Assembly: GCF_028369295.1 (NCBI RefSeq) | Contig: NZ_JAQMYP010000019.1 | Span: 100,217-164,216, forward strand | Direction of reading: 5' to 3' | From: Streptomyces sp. HD | Lineage (GTDB): Bacteria > Actinomycetota > Actinomycetes > Streptomycetales > Streptomycetaceae | DNA: 64,000 bases | Shown here: positions 32,816 to 41,540 of the stretch, in pieces | How positions within the stretch are numbered: the stretch's first letter is position 1 | How the letters are laid out: each line of letters starts with the position of its first letter | The notes under the pieces: model-generated | The model's input: the letters and a program-made list of their open reading frames with translations, nothing else | Databases searched by the model: none | What the model was told of the DNA's origin: nothing | Translations under genes and position numbers: made by a program

Positions 32816-34159
32816 TCACTGGGAGAGGATCAGGTTGATCTGGTCGTTGGTCTGGTCGAGGCTGCCGGCGGATTTGCCGTTGCCGTAGATGTCCTCCATC
32901 GCCGGCATCATCAGGGCGGTCACGTCGGCCGCGTAGTTGGTGATCGGGTAGGAGAAGGTCCGGGAGCCCTTCTTGTCGGCCACGGGTTCGGTGAACGCCG
33001 TGACGTCGATGCCCTTCTTCCGGTAGGCGGCGATGGCCGCCTCGGTGCCCGCCGGGGTGGCGGGGAAGACGACTCCGGCCCTGCCCACGACGCTCTGGCA
33101 CTCGTCCGACGCCAGATAGGCCACCCACTTGCGGGCGCCCGCCTTGTTCTTGGAGGCCTTGGAGATGGAGTCGGCGAGCCCGTTCATCATGGTGGCGCGC
33201 TTGCCGGTCGGGCCGACGGGTGTCAGCGCGCTCTTCATCTCGCGGCCCTTGAAGCCGTCGTAGGTGGAGATCATCCAGGCCCCGTCGAGGGCGGTCGCGG
33301 CCTTGCCGGCGGCGACCTGGGTGTTGGCCTGGTTCGACTGGACGTTGTAGTCGGCGAAGGGGGCCATGTACCCCTTCTCCGCCAGGCCGAAGTACCAGTC
33401 GATCACCGACTGGAAGGTCTTGCTGTCGTACTGGTACCGGGTGCCCCAGCGTGCCTTCTCCGTGTAGCTCCATCCGGCGGAGGCGGCGAAGGGGCTCCAC
33501 TGGGTCTGGCCGTCGCCGAAGCCGCCGCCGTTGGTGGCCAGCCCGTACACCTTGACGTTGTCCTTGTCGAAGCCCGGCTCGTCACCCCGTCGGCCCTTGG
33601 CGTCGACGGTGAGATGGGCGATCGCCTTCTCGAAGGTGCCGCCGTCCTTCGGGTTCCAGGCCAGGGAGTTGAGCTGCTCGGCGCTGAGCCCGGCGGCCTT
33701 CGCCATCTTGTCGTCGTAGAAGAGCGCGACGGTGTCCCAGTCCTTCGGGGTGCCGTAGCGATGGCCGTCCTGGCCGATCCAGTTGGCGGCCAGGCCCGGC
33801 TGGTAGTCGGAGTCCTTGATGCCCAGCTCGTCCAGCGGCTCCAGCACCTTCAGATCGGCGAACTGCCCGAACTTCTGGATGTGGTCGGTGAACACGTCCG
33901 GCTGGGTGCCCGCGATGAACCCGGCGGTGAGCTTGGTCCAGTAGTCGCTCCATCCCAACTGGGTGATCTTCACCTTCAGTCCGGGGTTCGCCTTCTCGAA
34001 CCCCTTCGCACAGGCCTGATAGGCGGGCAGCTGGTTGGTGTCCCACAGCCAGTACGTCACCGTGTTCGACGAGGCCCCGGTCGAGTCGCCCTGCGCACAG
34101 CCCGAAGCCAGGGACAGCGTGAGCGCTCCGGCCAGCGCGGTCAGCGTACGAAGTCGCAT
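32816..34159 (-). CDS. Sugar ABC transporter substrate-binding lipoprotein
   Basis: A 447-residue family 1 extracellular solute-binding protein. The signal peptide ends at lipobox ASGC; GFEKANPGLKVKITQLGW is the typical N-lobe. It delivers a mono- or oligosaccharide to the two permeases upstream. ATG 34159 is chosen; GTG 34174 overlaps the permease stop by 4 bp and is an alternative. No ATPase gene is present in the operon, so a shared MsiK-type ATPase is likely, as in other Streptomyces sugar importers. Confidence 0.9.
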   Translation of the reverse strand: MRLRTLTALAGALTLSLASGCAQGDSTGASSNTVTYWLWDTNQLPAYQACAKGFEKANPGLKVKITQLGWSDYWTKLTAGFIAGTQPDVFTDHIQKFGQFADLKVLEPLDELGIKDSDYQPGLAANWIGQDGHRYGTPKDWDTVALFYDDKMAKAAGLSAEQLNSLAWNPKDGGTFEKAIAHLTVDAKGRRGDEPGFDKDNVKVYGLATNGGGFGDGQTQWSPFAASAGWSYTEKARWGTRYQYDSKTFQSVIDWYFGLAEKGYMAPFADYNVQSNQANTQVAAGKAATALDGAWMISTYDGFKGREMKSALTPVGPTGKRATMMNGLADSISKASKNKAGARKWVAYLASDECQSVVGRAGVVFPATPAGTEAAIAAYRKKGIDVTAFTEPVADKKGSRTFSYPITNYAADVTALMMPAMEDIYGNGKSAGSLDQTNDQINLILSQ

Positions 34160-34170
34160 CTTCCAGTCCC

Positions 34171-35091
34171 TCACTTGATCCCGGTGAAGCCGATGGTGCT
34201 GACGATGCGGCGGGCGAAGCAGGCGAACAGCACCAGCATCGGCAGCGCGGCGATGAGCGTCGCCGCCGTGAGCCCCGACCAGTCGACGCCGGTGGCCGGG
34301 GTCTGCGCCCGGAAGATCGCCAGTGCCACGGTCAGCACCCGCGAGCTGTCGCTGTAGGAGACCATCAGCGGCCAGAAGTAGTCGTTCCAGGACGTGATGT
34401 ACGTCAGCACCGACAGGGTGATGACCGGCGTGGACGCCATCGGCAGGATCACCCGGAAGAAGATCCGTACCTTCCCGGCGCCGTCGAGCAGTGCGGCCTC
34501 CTCCACCTCGTGCGGGATGTTCATGAAGAACTGCCGCAGGAAGAACACTGCGAACGGCGTCATGAACAGGCTCGGCAGCGCGATGCCCAACAGGCTGTCC
34601 ACCAGGTGGAGTTCCTTGATGAGCACGAAGTTCGGCAGCAGCGTGAAGATGGTCGGCACCATCAGCCCGGCCAGGAACAGCGCGAACACCTTGTCCCGGC
34701 CGCGCCAGCGCAGCCGCGCGAAGGCGTACGCGGCCATCGCCGAGAAGAGGATCTGGCAGCCGGTGATCAGGGTCGAGACGATCACCGAGTTGAGCAGATA
34801 GCGCCAGAAGTCCAGCCCGCCGCCGGCGCCTCCCTGGGCGACGGCCTCCTGGGCGGACTGCAGGCCCAGGGCCCGTTCGAATCCGCTGGTGCTCAGATCG
34901 ACGGGCAGGGGGTCGGCGGGGCCGGCGTTGAGGCCCGCGTTGGTGGACAGCGAGGTGCGCAGGATCCAGTAGAACGGCAGCAGGGTGATCAGGACGATCA
35001 GCGCCATCACGGTCCAGGCGAGGGCCCGGCCGGGGGAGAACCTGCGGCGCTGCGGTCGAACGGTCGGGGTGGGGGCGGTCACGGCGGCCAT
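34171..35091 (-). CDS. Sugar ABC transporter permease (MalG type)
   Basis: A 306-residue CUT1-type permease with six membrane segments. The ATPase-docking EAA loop reads EVEEAALLDGAGKVRIFFRVILPM. GGAAGGGAG precedes ATG 35091. It pairs with the 35109-36074 permease. Confidence 0.92.
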   Translation of the reverse strand: MAAVTAPTPTVRPQRRRFSPGRALAWTVMALIVLITLLPFYWILRTSLSTNAGLNAGPADPLPVDLSTSGFERALGLQSAQEAVAQGGAGGGLDFWRYLLNSVIVSTLITGCQILFSAMAAYAFARLRWRGRDKVFALFLAGLMVPTIFTLLPNFVLIKELHLVDSLLGIALPSLFMTPFAVFFLRQFFMNIPHEVEEAALLDGAGKVRIFFRVILPMASTPVITLSVLTYITSWNDYFWPLMVSYSDSSRVLTVALAIFRAQTPATGVDWSGLTAATLIAALPMLVLFACFARRIVSTIGFTGIK

Positions 35092-35108
35092 GTCGATGTC
35101 TCCCTTCC

Positions 35109-36074
35109 TCAGCCGAGATCCGTCTGGCCGGCCCGGGTGAGCCGGTACTGCAGGACGGTGATCGCGCTCAGCACGACCAGCAGCGCGACGGACATCGCGG
35201 AGGCGTAGCCGAACTGGAAGCGGCCGAAGGCGGAGCCGTAGATGTAGTACTGGAGCACGTTGGTCGCGTTCGCCGGACCGCCCGCGGTGGTCACGGCGAC
35301 CGTGTCGAACACCTGGAACGAACCGATCACCGTCATGATCAGCACGACCGCGAGGACCGGCCGGAGCAGGGGCATGGTGATCCGCCAGAACATCCGCCAC
35401 TCGCTCGCGCCGTCGACCTTGGCCGCCTCGTACATGTCGCCGGGTATCGCCTGGAGGCCGGCGAACAGCAGCAGCGCGGTGTAGCCGACGTGCCGCCACA
35501 CGTTGATCAGGGCGATGGTGGGGATGGCCCAGGTCTCGTCGTTGAGGAAGGCGATCCGGTCGACGCCGAGCGCGCTGATGATCTCGTTGCCGATGCCCAG
35601 CTGAGTGTCCAGGATCCACAGCCAGACCAGGCCCGCGACCACGTTCGACATCAGATACGGCGTGAGGACGATGCCGCGCAGCACCGCCGACTGCGTCAGC
35701 CGGTGCAGCAGCACGGCGATGGCGAGTGCCGCCAGCGTCTGCACACCGATGTTGATGAGCACGTACTCGACGGTGACCGCCAACGAGTCCCAGAAGATCG
35801 GGTCGTGGACCATCCGCACGTAGTTGTCCAGGCCCACCCACTCCGCCGGCGTCAGCAGGTTGAAGCGGGTGAAGCTCAGGTAGATGCCGCGCAGCGTCGG
35901 CCAGAGCAGGAAGACGACGAAGCCCAGCATCGCGGGTGCGATGAACACCGCGGCGAGCCGCCCGTCCCCCTGGTTCTCGCGGGACGCCGCCCGCCGGGTC
36001 CTCGACTTTGTCCCGGTCCCCATGGCGTCGCCCAAGGGCAGACGCGACGGAGGGCTGCTGGAGGCGATGGTCAT
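35109..36074 (-). CDS. Sugar ABC transporter permease (MalF type), first gene of operon
   Basis: A 321-residue CUT1-type permease; EAA loop DMYEAAKVDGASEWRMFWRITMPLL is near residue 220. It is promoter-proximal and divergent from the ROK regulator across a 168-bp region. The order permease, permease, binding protein, dehydrogenase is compact and probably one transcript. Confidence 0.92.
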   Translation of the reverse strand: MTIASSSPPSRLPLGDAMGTGTKSRTRRAASRENQGDGRLAAVFIAPAMLGFVVFLLWPTLRGIYLSFTRFNLLTPAEWVGLDNYVRMVHDPIFWDSLAVTVEYVLINIGVQTLAALAIAVLLHRLTQSAVLRGIVLTPYLMSNVVAGLVWLWILDTQLGIGNEIISALGVDRIAFLNDETWAIPTIALINVWRHVGYTALLLFAGLQAIPGDMYEAAKVDGASEWRMFWRITMPLLRPVLAVVLIMTVIGSFQVFDTVAVTTAGGPANATNVLQYYIYGSAFGRFQFGYASAMSVALLVVLSAITVLQYRLTRAGQTDLG

Positions 36075-36242
36075 CGGGAGACTCCCTCGTCTGCGGCTCG
36101 CTCGTCCTCGGCCACTTACTTTTGGGGCGAAAGAATCCAGTCGTCAAGGGGTGCGGGAACATCTTCTTCCTGGCGCTCCGATCGGCCTACAATGGCTGGG
36201 TTGCTTTCATGAAGAAAAAAATCATGTGGGAGCCTGACGACC
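36075..36242. promoter_or_regulatory. Divergent promoter region of the sugar operon and ROK gene
   Basis: An AT-rich patch near the ROK start includes the 8-bp palindrome TTCATGAA (36206-36213) beside an A-run, and a -10-like TACAAT at 36189-36194. A repressor bound there would control the ROK gene and perhaps the operon. No good -35 could be fixed. Confidence 0.45.
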
Positions 36243-37403
36243 ATGACCGCACTAGCCGCCAGCTGGCTTCCCCTCAGCCCCGGTGAACGCTCCGTGGCGA
36301 TCGAGGTACTCCTCGGCGGCCCTCTGTCGCGCACCGAACTGGCACGGCGGCTCGACCTGTCCGCGGGCAGCCTCACCCGGCTGACCAAGCCGCTCATCGA
36401 GTCGGGCCTCCTCGTCGAGGTCCCCGAGGCGGGCGCCCCTGCCGAGGTGCGTCAGGGGCGCCCGTCCCAGCCGCTGGACGTCGTCGCCGAGTCCCGCTCC
36501 TTCGTCGGCTTCAAGATCACCGAGGACATGGTCTACGGCGTCGTGACCACCCTCAGAAGTGAGATCGTCGCCCGCCATGACCGCCCTCTGACCAGCAATG
36601 ATCCCGCCGAAGTCGTGGATCTGCTGGGGGAGATGACCGAACGGCTCGCCGGTGACCACCCCCGCCTCGCCGGTATCGGCATCGGTGTGGGCGGTCTGGT
36701 CGAGGGCCGTGCCGTGGTGGGCGAGTCCCCGTTTCTGCACTGGAGCGACGTTCCCCTGGCCGAGCTGGTCGAGGAGCGCACGGGGCTGCCGGTCGTCGTG
36801 GAGAACGACGTGGCCGCCCTGGTCGAGGCCGAGACCTGGTTCGGTGCGGGCCGGGGCCTCGACCGCTTCGTCGTCCTCACCATCGGCGCCGGCATCGGCT
36901 ACGGCCTCGTCCTGGGCGGACATCGGGTGCCGTACGCCGAGGAGGACCGCGGTTTCGGGCGGCACTGGATCGTGAACCCCAACGGACCGCTCACCCCCGA
37001 CGGGGCGCGCGGCAGTGCCGTCTCGCTGCTGACCATCCCCAGCATCCGGTATCAGGTGCAGGCAGCCACCGGCCGGGACCGGACGTACGAGGAGATCCTG
37101 GAGCTCGCCGCGGCGGGTGAGCCGCTGTCCGCCCGGGTGATCGAGGAGGCGGCCCGCGCCCTGGGTACCCTGGTCGCCCAGATCGGCAATTTCGTGCTGC
37201 CGCAGAAGATCCTGCTCGCCGGTGAGGGGGTGGGGCTCATGGGCGTCGCCGGCAAGACCGTGACCGAGACCATCCGCGCCCACCGGCACCCGCTCGCGGC
37301 GCCGATCGACCTGGAGACCAAGGTGTCCGACTTTCACGACTGGGCGCGGGGTGCCGCCGTACTGGCGATCCAGGTGCTGGTGCTGGGGGCGGCGGACGCC
37401 TGA
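36243..37403 (+). CDS. ROK-family transcriptional regulator
   Basis: A 386-residue protein: N-terminal winged HTH (LSRTELARRLDLSAGSLTRLTKPLIESGLL), then the ROK sugar-kinase-like fold with GIGIGVGGLVEG, VVVENDVAALVEAETWFGAGRG and TIGAGIGYGLVLGG. The zinc motif of ROK proteins (CxCGxxGCxE) is absent; the corresponding stretch WIVNPNGPLTPDGARG has no cysteine. Divergent from the sugar operon, it is the obvious candidate regulator of it. Confidence 0.9.
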   Translation: MTALAASWLPLSPGERSVAIEVLLGGPLSRTELARRLDLSAGSLTRLTKPLIESGLLVEVPEAGAPAEVRQGRPSQPLDVVAESRSFVGFKITEDMVYGVVTTLRSEIVARHDRPLTSNDPAEVVDLLGEMTERLAGDHPRLAGIGIGVGGLVEGRAVVGESPFLHWSDVPLAELVEERTGLPVVVENDVAALVEAETWFGAGRGLDRFVVLTIGAGIGYGLVLGGHRVPYAEEDRGFGRHWIVNPNGPLTPDGARGSAVSLLTIPSIRYQVQAATGRDRTYEEILELAAAGEPLSARVIEEAARALGTLVAQIGNFVLPQKILLAGEGVGLMGVAGKTVTETIRAHRHPLAAPIDLETKVSDFHDWARGAAVLAIQVLVLGAADA

Positions 37404-37514
37404 ACTCGGCGATCTGCTTTGACAGATGGACGTGATCAGCAACACGTCCGGTATGCCGGGTTTATGCGACCTTACTCACAGCGCCTTCACCTCTTGCACC
37501 GTATGCTTCACAGC

Positions 37515-37688
37515 ATGTCCACCACTGTTGAAATCGCCTCCGATCGATCGGCTGACGAGGTCAACGAGGAGATCCGGGCGCTGTGGCGCCGGTCGGGCGG
37601 GACACTGAGCGGCGAGCAGCGCGAGGAGTATCAGCGCCTCGTTCTGGAGTGGGCCGCAGCGGCCCTGCAGTCGGAGAAGGCGGCCTGA
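37515..37688 (+). CDS. Small hypothetical protein
   Basis: A 57-residue acidic helical protein (SADEVNEEIRALWRRSGG, SGEQREEYQRLVLEWAAA). Similar small proteins occur in many Streptomyces; function unknown. ATG 37515 sits in a poor ribosome-site context; the frame is open back to 37419. It ends before a strong hairpin, which supports it as a real transcription unit. Confidence 0.65.
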   Translation: MSTTVEIASDRSADEVNEEIRALWRRSGGTLSGEQREEYQRLVLEWAAAALQSEKAA

Positions 37689-37760
37689 CCGGGCGCCTTC
37701 GGCCCCGCCCCCGAAAAACCCTCCTCGGCCTGCCCTCGCCCCATCCACGACCCTGTTCAC

Positions 37761-37788
37761 GATCGCCTCGCCCCGGCGCGAGGCGATC
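37761..37788. terminator. Hairpin between convergent small gene and protease gene
   Basis: Inverted repeat GATCGCCTCG (37761-37770) / CGAGGCGATC (37779-37788), 8-nt loop, 10-bp perfect arms. It is midway between two convergent genes, so it is probably a bidirectional terminator. Confidence 0.7.
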
Positions 37789-37819
37789 GCCATTTCGCGT
37801 GCCGGGTCCACTCAGAGCA

Positions 37820-39187
37820 TCAGCCCCACGTCGCCGAGTAGTAGCGCCGGTACGCCTTGCGGTCCTGTTCCGCGCGGATGAAGCGGGTCGCCACCAGGGC
37901 GACCAGGCTGCCCGCGACCACCAGCAGGCCGGGGCCGACGTTCTTCGGGTCCGCGAGGCGGGACAGCAGCGTCGTGGCGGTCACACCCGTGATCGGTGCA
38001 GAAGAACCGGGGGAGGCGTCGCCGGGGGCGATCGCGCTCTGGGTCGGTGATGTGGACGGGGCGGCGCCCTGCTGGCCCGAGCCGTTCCCGGCCGCGACCA
38101 GCAGCTTGACGTTCAGCGCGGTCAGCGCCTTGGTAACGGGCTGGAAGAACGTCGTACCGCCCGCTTTGCAGTCGCCGCTGCCGCCCGACGTCACGCCCAG
38201 CGCGACCCCCTCGGAGAACATCGGACCGCCGCTGTCCCCGGGCTCGGCGCACACGTTCGTCTCGATGAGGCCGGTGACGGTGCCCTCGGGGTAGTTGACC
38301 GTGGCGTCGAGCGCCGTCACCTCGCCGTTGCGCAGCCCGCTGGTGCTGCCGCTGCGGAACACCCGCTGTCCGACGGCGGGATCCGCGGCGCCGGTGATCC
38401 GCACGCCCTTGCCGTCGCCGATGGACACGACGTCGGCGCCGGCGCCCGCGTCCCCGCTCGCGTACTGCACCAGGGAGAAGTCACCGCCGGGAAAGTTCTG
38501 CTGCACGGTCTGCCCGATCTGCCGGGAACCCTGGTTGTCGGCGAACCAGACGGAACCGTTCGGCCCGCAGTGTCCGGCCGTGAGGATGAAGTCGCGCTGT
38601 CCGTCGGTGACGTTGAAGCCGGCCGAGCAGCGCCCGGCGGTGGACAGCAGCGGCAGCGCGCCGTTGAGCCGCGTCGTGAACGTGCCCTCGGTGCGCTCCA
38701 TCCGCACGAAGCCGCCGATGTCGCCCGCGACGTCCGTCATCCGGGACCAGTCGGCGGACGAGACCGTGCTGTCGCCCTGTACGACCACCTGGTTGGAGCG
38801 GTAGTCCATGACCCACGCCGTGCCGGGCACCCGGGGCGCCGAACGCAGCGTCGACGTCGCCGACTTGAAGTCGTCCATGCTGTGGTCGACCATCTTCGCC
38901 TGGGCGCCGGCCTTGCGTACCTCGGCCGCCGCCTGCTCGTCGGTGACGGCGACGACCGGCTTTCCGTCGGCCCCGATCCAGCTGCCCGCCGTACGGGACG
39001 TCCCCAGCCGTGCGACGAGATCGCTGCCGGTGCCGGCGGCCGAGGCGGCGTAGGTGCGGGGGACGGCGGAGGGGTCCGGTGGTTCGCTCGCCACGGCGCG
39101 TGTGACCATCGTTCCGCCGAGGAGGAGTCCGCCGACGGCCGCCAGCCGTGTCACTCGCCGGACGAGACGTCGTCGTGCGTGCCTCAT
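37820..39187 (-). CDS. Secreted, membrane-anchored trypsin-like serine protease (streptogrisin type)
   Basis: A 455-residue S1 protease. Residues 1-35 form a signal peptide; a prodomain follows (to about residue 175), then the mature protease beginning around GRCSAGFNV. Catalytic residues are H in TAGHCG, D in GGDFSLVQY and S in PGDSGGP. A Pro/Ser/Gly-rich linker (GSGQQGAAPSTSPTQS) leads to one C-terminal hydrophobic segment and a basic tail (RFIRAEQDRKAYRRYY). That tail is not present in typical secreted streptogrisins, so the enzyme should stay on the cell surface. Confidence 0.88.
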   Translation of the reverse strand: MRHARRRLVRRVTRLAAVGGLLLGGTMVTRAVASEPPDPSAVPRTYAASAAGTGSDLVARLGTSRTAGSWIGADGKPVVAVTDEQAAAEVRKAGAQAKMVDHSMDDFKSATSTLRSAPRVPGTAWVMDYRSNQVVVQGDSTVSSADWSRMTDVAGDIGGFVRMERTEGTFTTRLNGALPLLSTAGRCSAGFNVTDGQRDFILTAGHCGPNGSVWFADNQGSRQIGQTVQQNFPGGDFSLVQYASGDAGAGADVVSIGDGKGVRITGAADPAVGQRVFRSGSTSGLRNGEVTALDATVNYPEGTVTGLIETNVCAEPGDSGGPMFSEGVALGVTSGGSGDCKAGGTTFFQPVTKALTALNVKLLVAAGNGSGQQGAAPSTSPTQSAIAPGDASPGSSAPITGVTATTLLSRLADPKNVGPGLLVVAGSLVALVATRFIRAEQDRKAYRRYYSATWG

Positions 39188-39283
39188 GCATGGCTCCCGA
39201 ACCAGTACAGCGCGGCAGCAAAGCCGCGGGGCCCTCCCGGAGTTGAGCACCCTCTCTCCATACGTGGCCCGGCCCGCCCGTGT

Positions 39284-40327
39284 TCACCGCACAGGTGATC
39301 CTTCTCGCGACGGCTCCACCTGGAGCACGGCCCAGCTGCGCTCCTCACCCCATATCGACGCCGGATCCACATACGGGCGCAGCAGTGTGGTGAGCACCGG
39401 ATCGCCGTGCCCGTTCAGCTCGTCGGAGGCGATCTTGCGCGCGATCCCGGCGAGGAAGTCTGCCAGCTGCACGCGGGGATCGAGGCGCGAGTGCACCAGC
39501 CGCAGCCCGCCGAAGCCGACCCCGGCCCGCCGGGCCGTGTCCTCGATCCAGGCGACCCGCTCCGGCGTCAGCATGTTCTGCCGGTCGTGCACGAGGCACA
39601 CGGACCGCCCTACCGCACTCCAGTGCGCGGCCGTTCTGACGATGGACGGCAGCAGGGGATTGAGGACGGGAATCAGGGGCGGGCCGTCCAGCAGCCGGGC
39701 CCGATAGGAATCGGCGAGCGACCGGGACGCCGCGATCTGCCGCAGCGTTTCCGCCAGTTCCGTACGGCAATCGGCGCGCCGCAGCACCTCCACCATCCGG
39801 AAGAACGCGTCGACGGGCTCCCCGGGCGCACCGCCGTTCCTGACCCGCAGCAATTGGTTCGCCGCCGCCAGGAATTCCTGCCAGGGTCCGTCGCCGAAAT
39901 CCTGCCGCCCGGCCCGGTACAGGCCGAGCGCCTCGGTGCCGCCGCCGAGCAGCAGGTCGACGGCCCGGTCCACGACGAAGTACGCCTTCTCGACCAGATG
40001 CACCTGGGCGTTCCCGTGGATGGGTCCGGTCGGCGCGAGCAGCCATTCCAGCACCGTCCGGTGTTTCTCCCGCAGCAGATGGTTCGCCTTGTACTCCTCC
40101 GCGGGCGAGCGAATACGGTCCCGGATCTCCTGCACATACGCGGCGGCCGAATCCACGGGCATCCGCACACTGGCATGAGCGAACACATCGGTGTTACCGC
40201 CGGTGAGATTCTCACCGTCCGACCCCGACTCGTCACAGGCCACTTCCAGGAATGCGCCGACCGTCCCCGGCCACTCCCCGTCCTCGCCGTTCCCGGCCAC
40301 CGCACAGCCCCCTATCTTGTGCTCCAT
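39284..40327 (-). CDS. DUF3800-like protein
   Basis: A 347-residue protein. The N-terminal part FLEVACDESGSDGENL, with an acidic ESG motif and the YKANHLLREKH block, and the C-terminal QLADFLAGIARKI resemble DUF3800 proteins, which have an RNase-H-like fold and unknown activity. ATG 40327 is on the opposite strand and overlaps the aminotransferase start at 40326 by 2 bp; the longer frame at 40423 would run far into it. It may be a nuclease-like or phage-linked gene. Confidence 0.7.
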   Translation of the reverse strand: MEHKIGGCAVAGNGEDGEWPGTVGAFLEVACDESGSDGENLTGGNTDVFAHASVRMPVDSAAAYVQEIRDRIRSPAEEYKANHLLREKHRTVLEWLLAPTGPIHGNAQVHLVEKAYFVVDRAVDLLLGGGTEALGLYRAGRQDFGDGPWQEFLAAANQLLRVRNGGAPGEPVDAFFRMVEVLRRADCRTELAETLRQIAASRSLADSYRARLLDGPPLIPVLNPLLPSIVRTAAHWSAVGRSVCLVHDRQNMLTPERVAWIEDTARRAGVGFGGLRLVHSRLDPRVQLADFLAGIARKIASDELNGHGDPVLTTLLRPYVDPASIWGEERSWAVLQVEPSREGSPVR

Positions 40328-41504
40328 GACCAGGATCCCGCACGAGACGTCCGGTGAGCCAAATCCTTTTCGCGCCCTCACCCTCGACCGCCTCCGACGC
40401 CGGACGAGCATGAAATGGCGCACCTACCCCGAGGACGTCCTGCCGCTGTGGGTGGCCGAGATGGACGTGCCGGTGGCCGAACCCGTCGTCCGCGCCCTCA
40501 CCGAGGCCCTCGCGCTCGGCGACACCGGCTACCCGGCGGGCACCGGCTACGCCGAGGCGCTGGCCGGGTTCGCCGACAAGCGGTGGGGCTGGAACGGGCC
40601 GGTCGTGGAGCGGACGGCGATCGTGCCCGACGTGATGCTCGGTGTGGTCGAGATGCTCAAACTGGTCACCGGGCCCGGCGATCCGGTCGTGGTGAATTCC
40701 CCCGTGTATCCGCCGTTCTACCAGTTCGTCGAGCACATGGACCGGCAGGTGATCGAGGCCCCGCTCGGCGCCGACCTGCGCATCGACCTCGATGTGCTGG
40801 AGGCGGCCTTCCGGCGGGCGACCGAGGGCGGCCGTCGCGCCGCCTTCCTGCTGTGCAGCCCCCACAACCCCACCGGCACCCTGCACACCGCCGACGAACT
40901 GTCCGTCGTGGCCGCCCTCGCCGACCGCCACGGGGTGCGCGTCGTCGCCGACGAGATCCACGCCCCGCTCACCGCAGGCGGCGCCGAGTTCGTGCCGTAT
41001 CTGAGCGTCCCGGGCGCCGAGAGCGGGCTGTCGCTGATGTCGGCGTCGAAGGCGTGGAACCTGGCCGGCCTCAAGGCGGCCCTCGCCATCGCGGGCCCCG
41101 CGGCGGCCGCCGACCTGGCCCGGCTGCCCGAGGAGGTCAGCCACGGGCCCAGCCACCTCGGCATCATCGCGCACAGCGCTGCCCTGCGCGACGGCACGGG
41201 CTGGCTCGACGCCCTGCTGGCCGGCCTCGACGACAACCGGCGCCTGCTCGTGGACCTCCTCGCCGAACACCTCCCCGCGATCACCTACCGGCCGGGCGAG
41301 GCCACCTATCTCGCCTGGCTCGACTGCCGGGCCCTCGGCCTCGACGAGGACCCGGCGGACGTCTTCCTGCACCGTGGCCGGGTCGCCCTGAACTCCGGCA
41401 TCCCGTTCGGCACCGGCGGCGCGGGGCACGTGCGGCTGAACCTGGCGACATCACCCGAGCTGATCGCGGAGGGGGTACGGCGGATGGTGACGGCACTCGG
41501 CTGA
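40326..41504 (+). CDS. PLP-dependent aminotransferase / C-S lyase (MalY/PatB family)
   Basis: A 392-residue fold-type I enzyme. DVLPLWVAEMDV at the N-terminus is the PatB/MalY signature; the cofactor lysine is in SASKAWNLAGLKAA, with LCSPHNPTGTL and VVADEIHAPL. Enzymes of this family cleave cystathionine or C-S bonds, or act as regulators. The ATG is in a 4-bp overlap with the divergent DUF3800-like gene. A longer frame at 40191 exists but is a shadow. Confidence 0.9.
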   Translation: MTRIPHETSGEPNPFRALTLDRLRRRTSMKWRTYPEDVLPLWVAEMDVPVAEPVVRALTEALALGDTGYPAGTGYAEALAGFADKRWGWNGPVVERTAIVPDVMLGVVEMLKLVTGPGDPVVVNSPVYPPFYQFVEHMDRQVIEAPLGADLRIDLDVLEAAFRRATEGGRRAAFLLCSPHNPTGTLHTADELSVVAALADRHGVRVVADEIHAPLTAGGAEFVPYLSVPGAESGLSLMSASKAWNLAGLKAALAIAGPAAAADLARLPEEVSHGPSHLGIIAHSAALRDGTGWLDALLAGLDDNRRLLVDLLAEHLPAITYRPGEATYLAWLDCRALGLDEDPADVFLHRGRVALNSGIPFGTGGAGHVRLNLATSPELIAEGVRRMVTALG

Positions 41505-41540
41505 CCGCGCCCGGCCCGGGCCCGGCACATCGGTCCGCGA

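Noticed and set aside
37404..37514. A TTGACA-like -35 at about 37419 in front of the small gene.
   Set aside because: No -10 at suitable distance; chance match.
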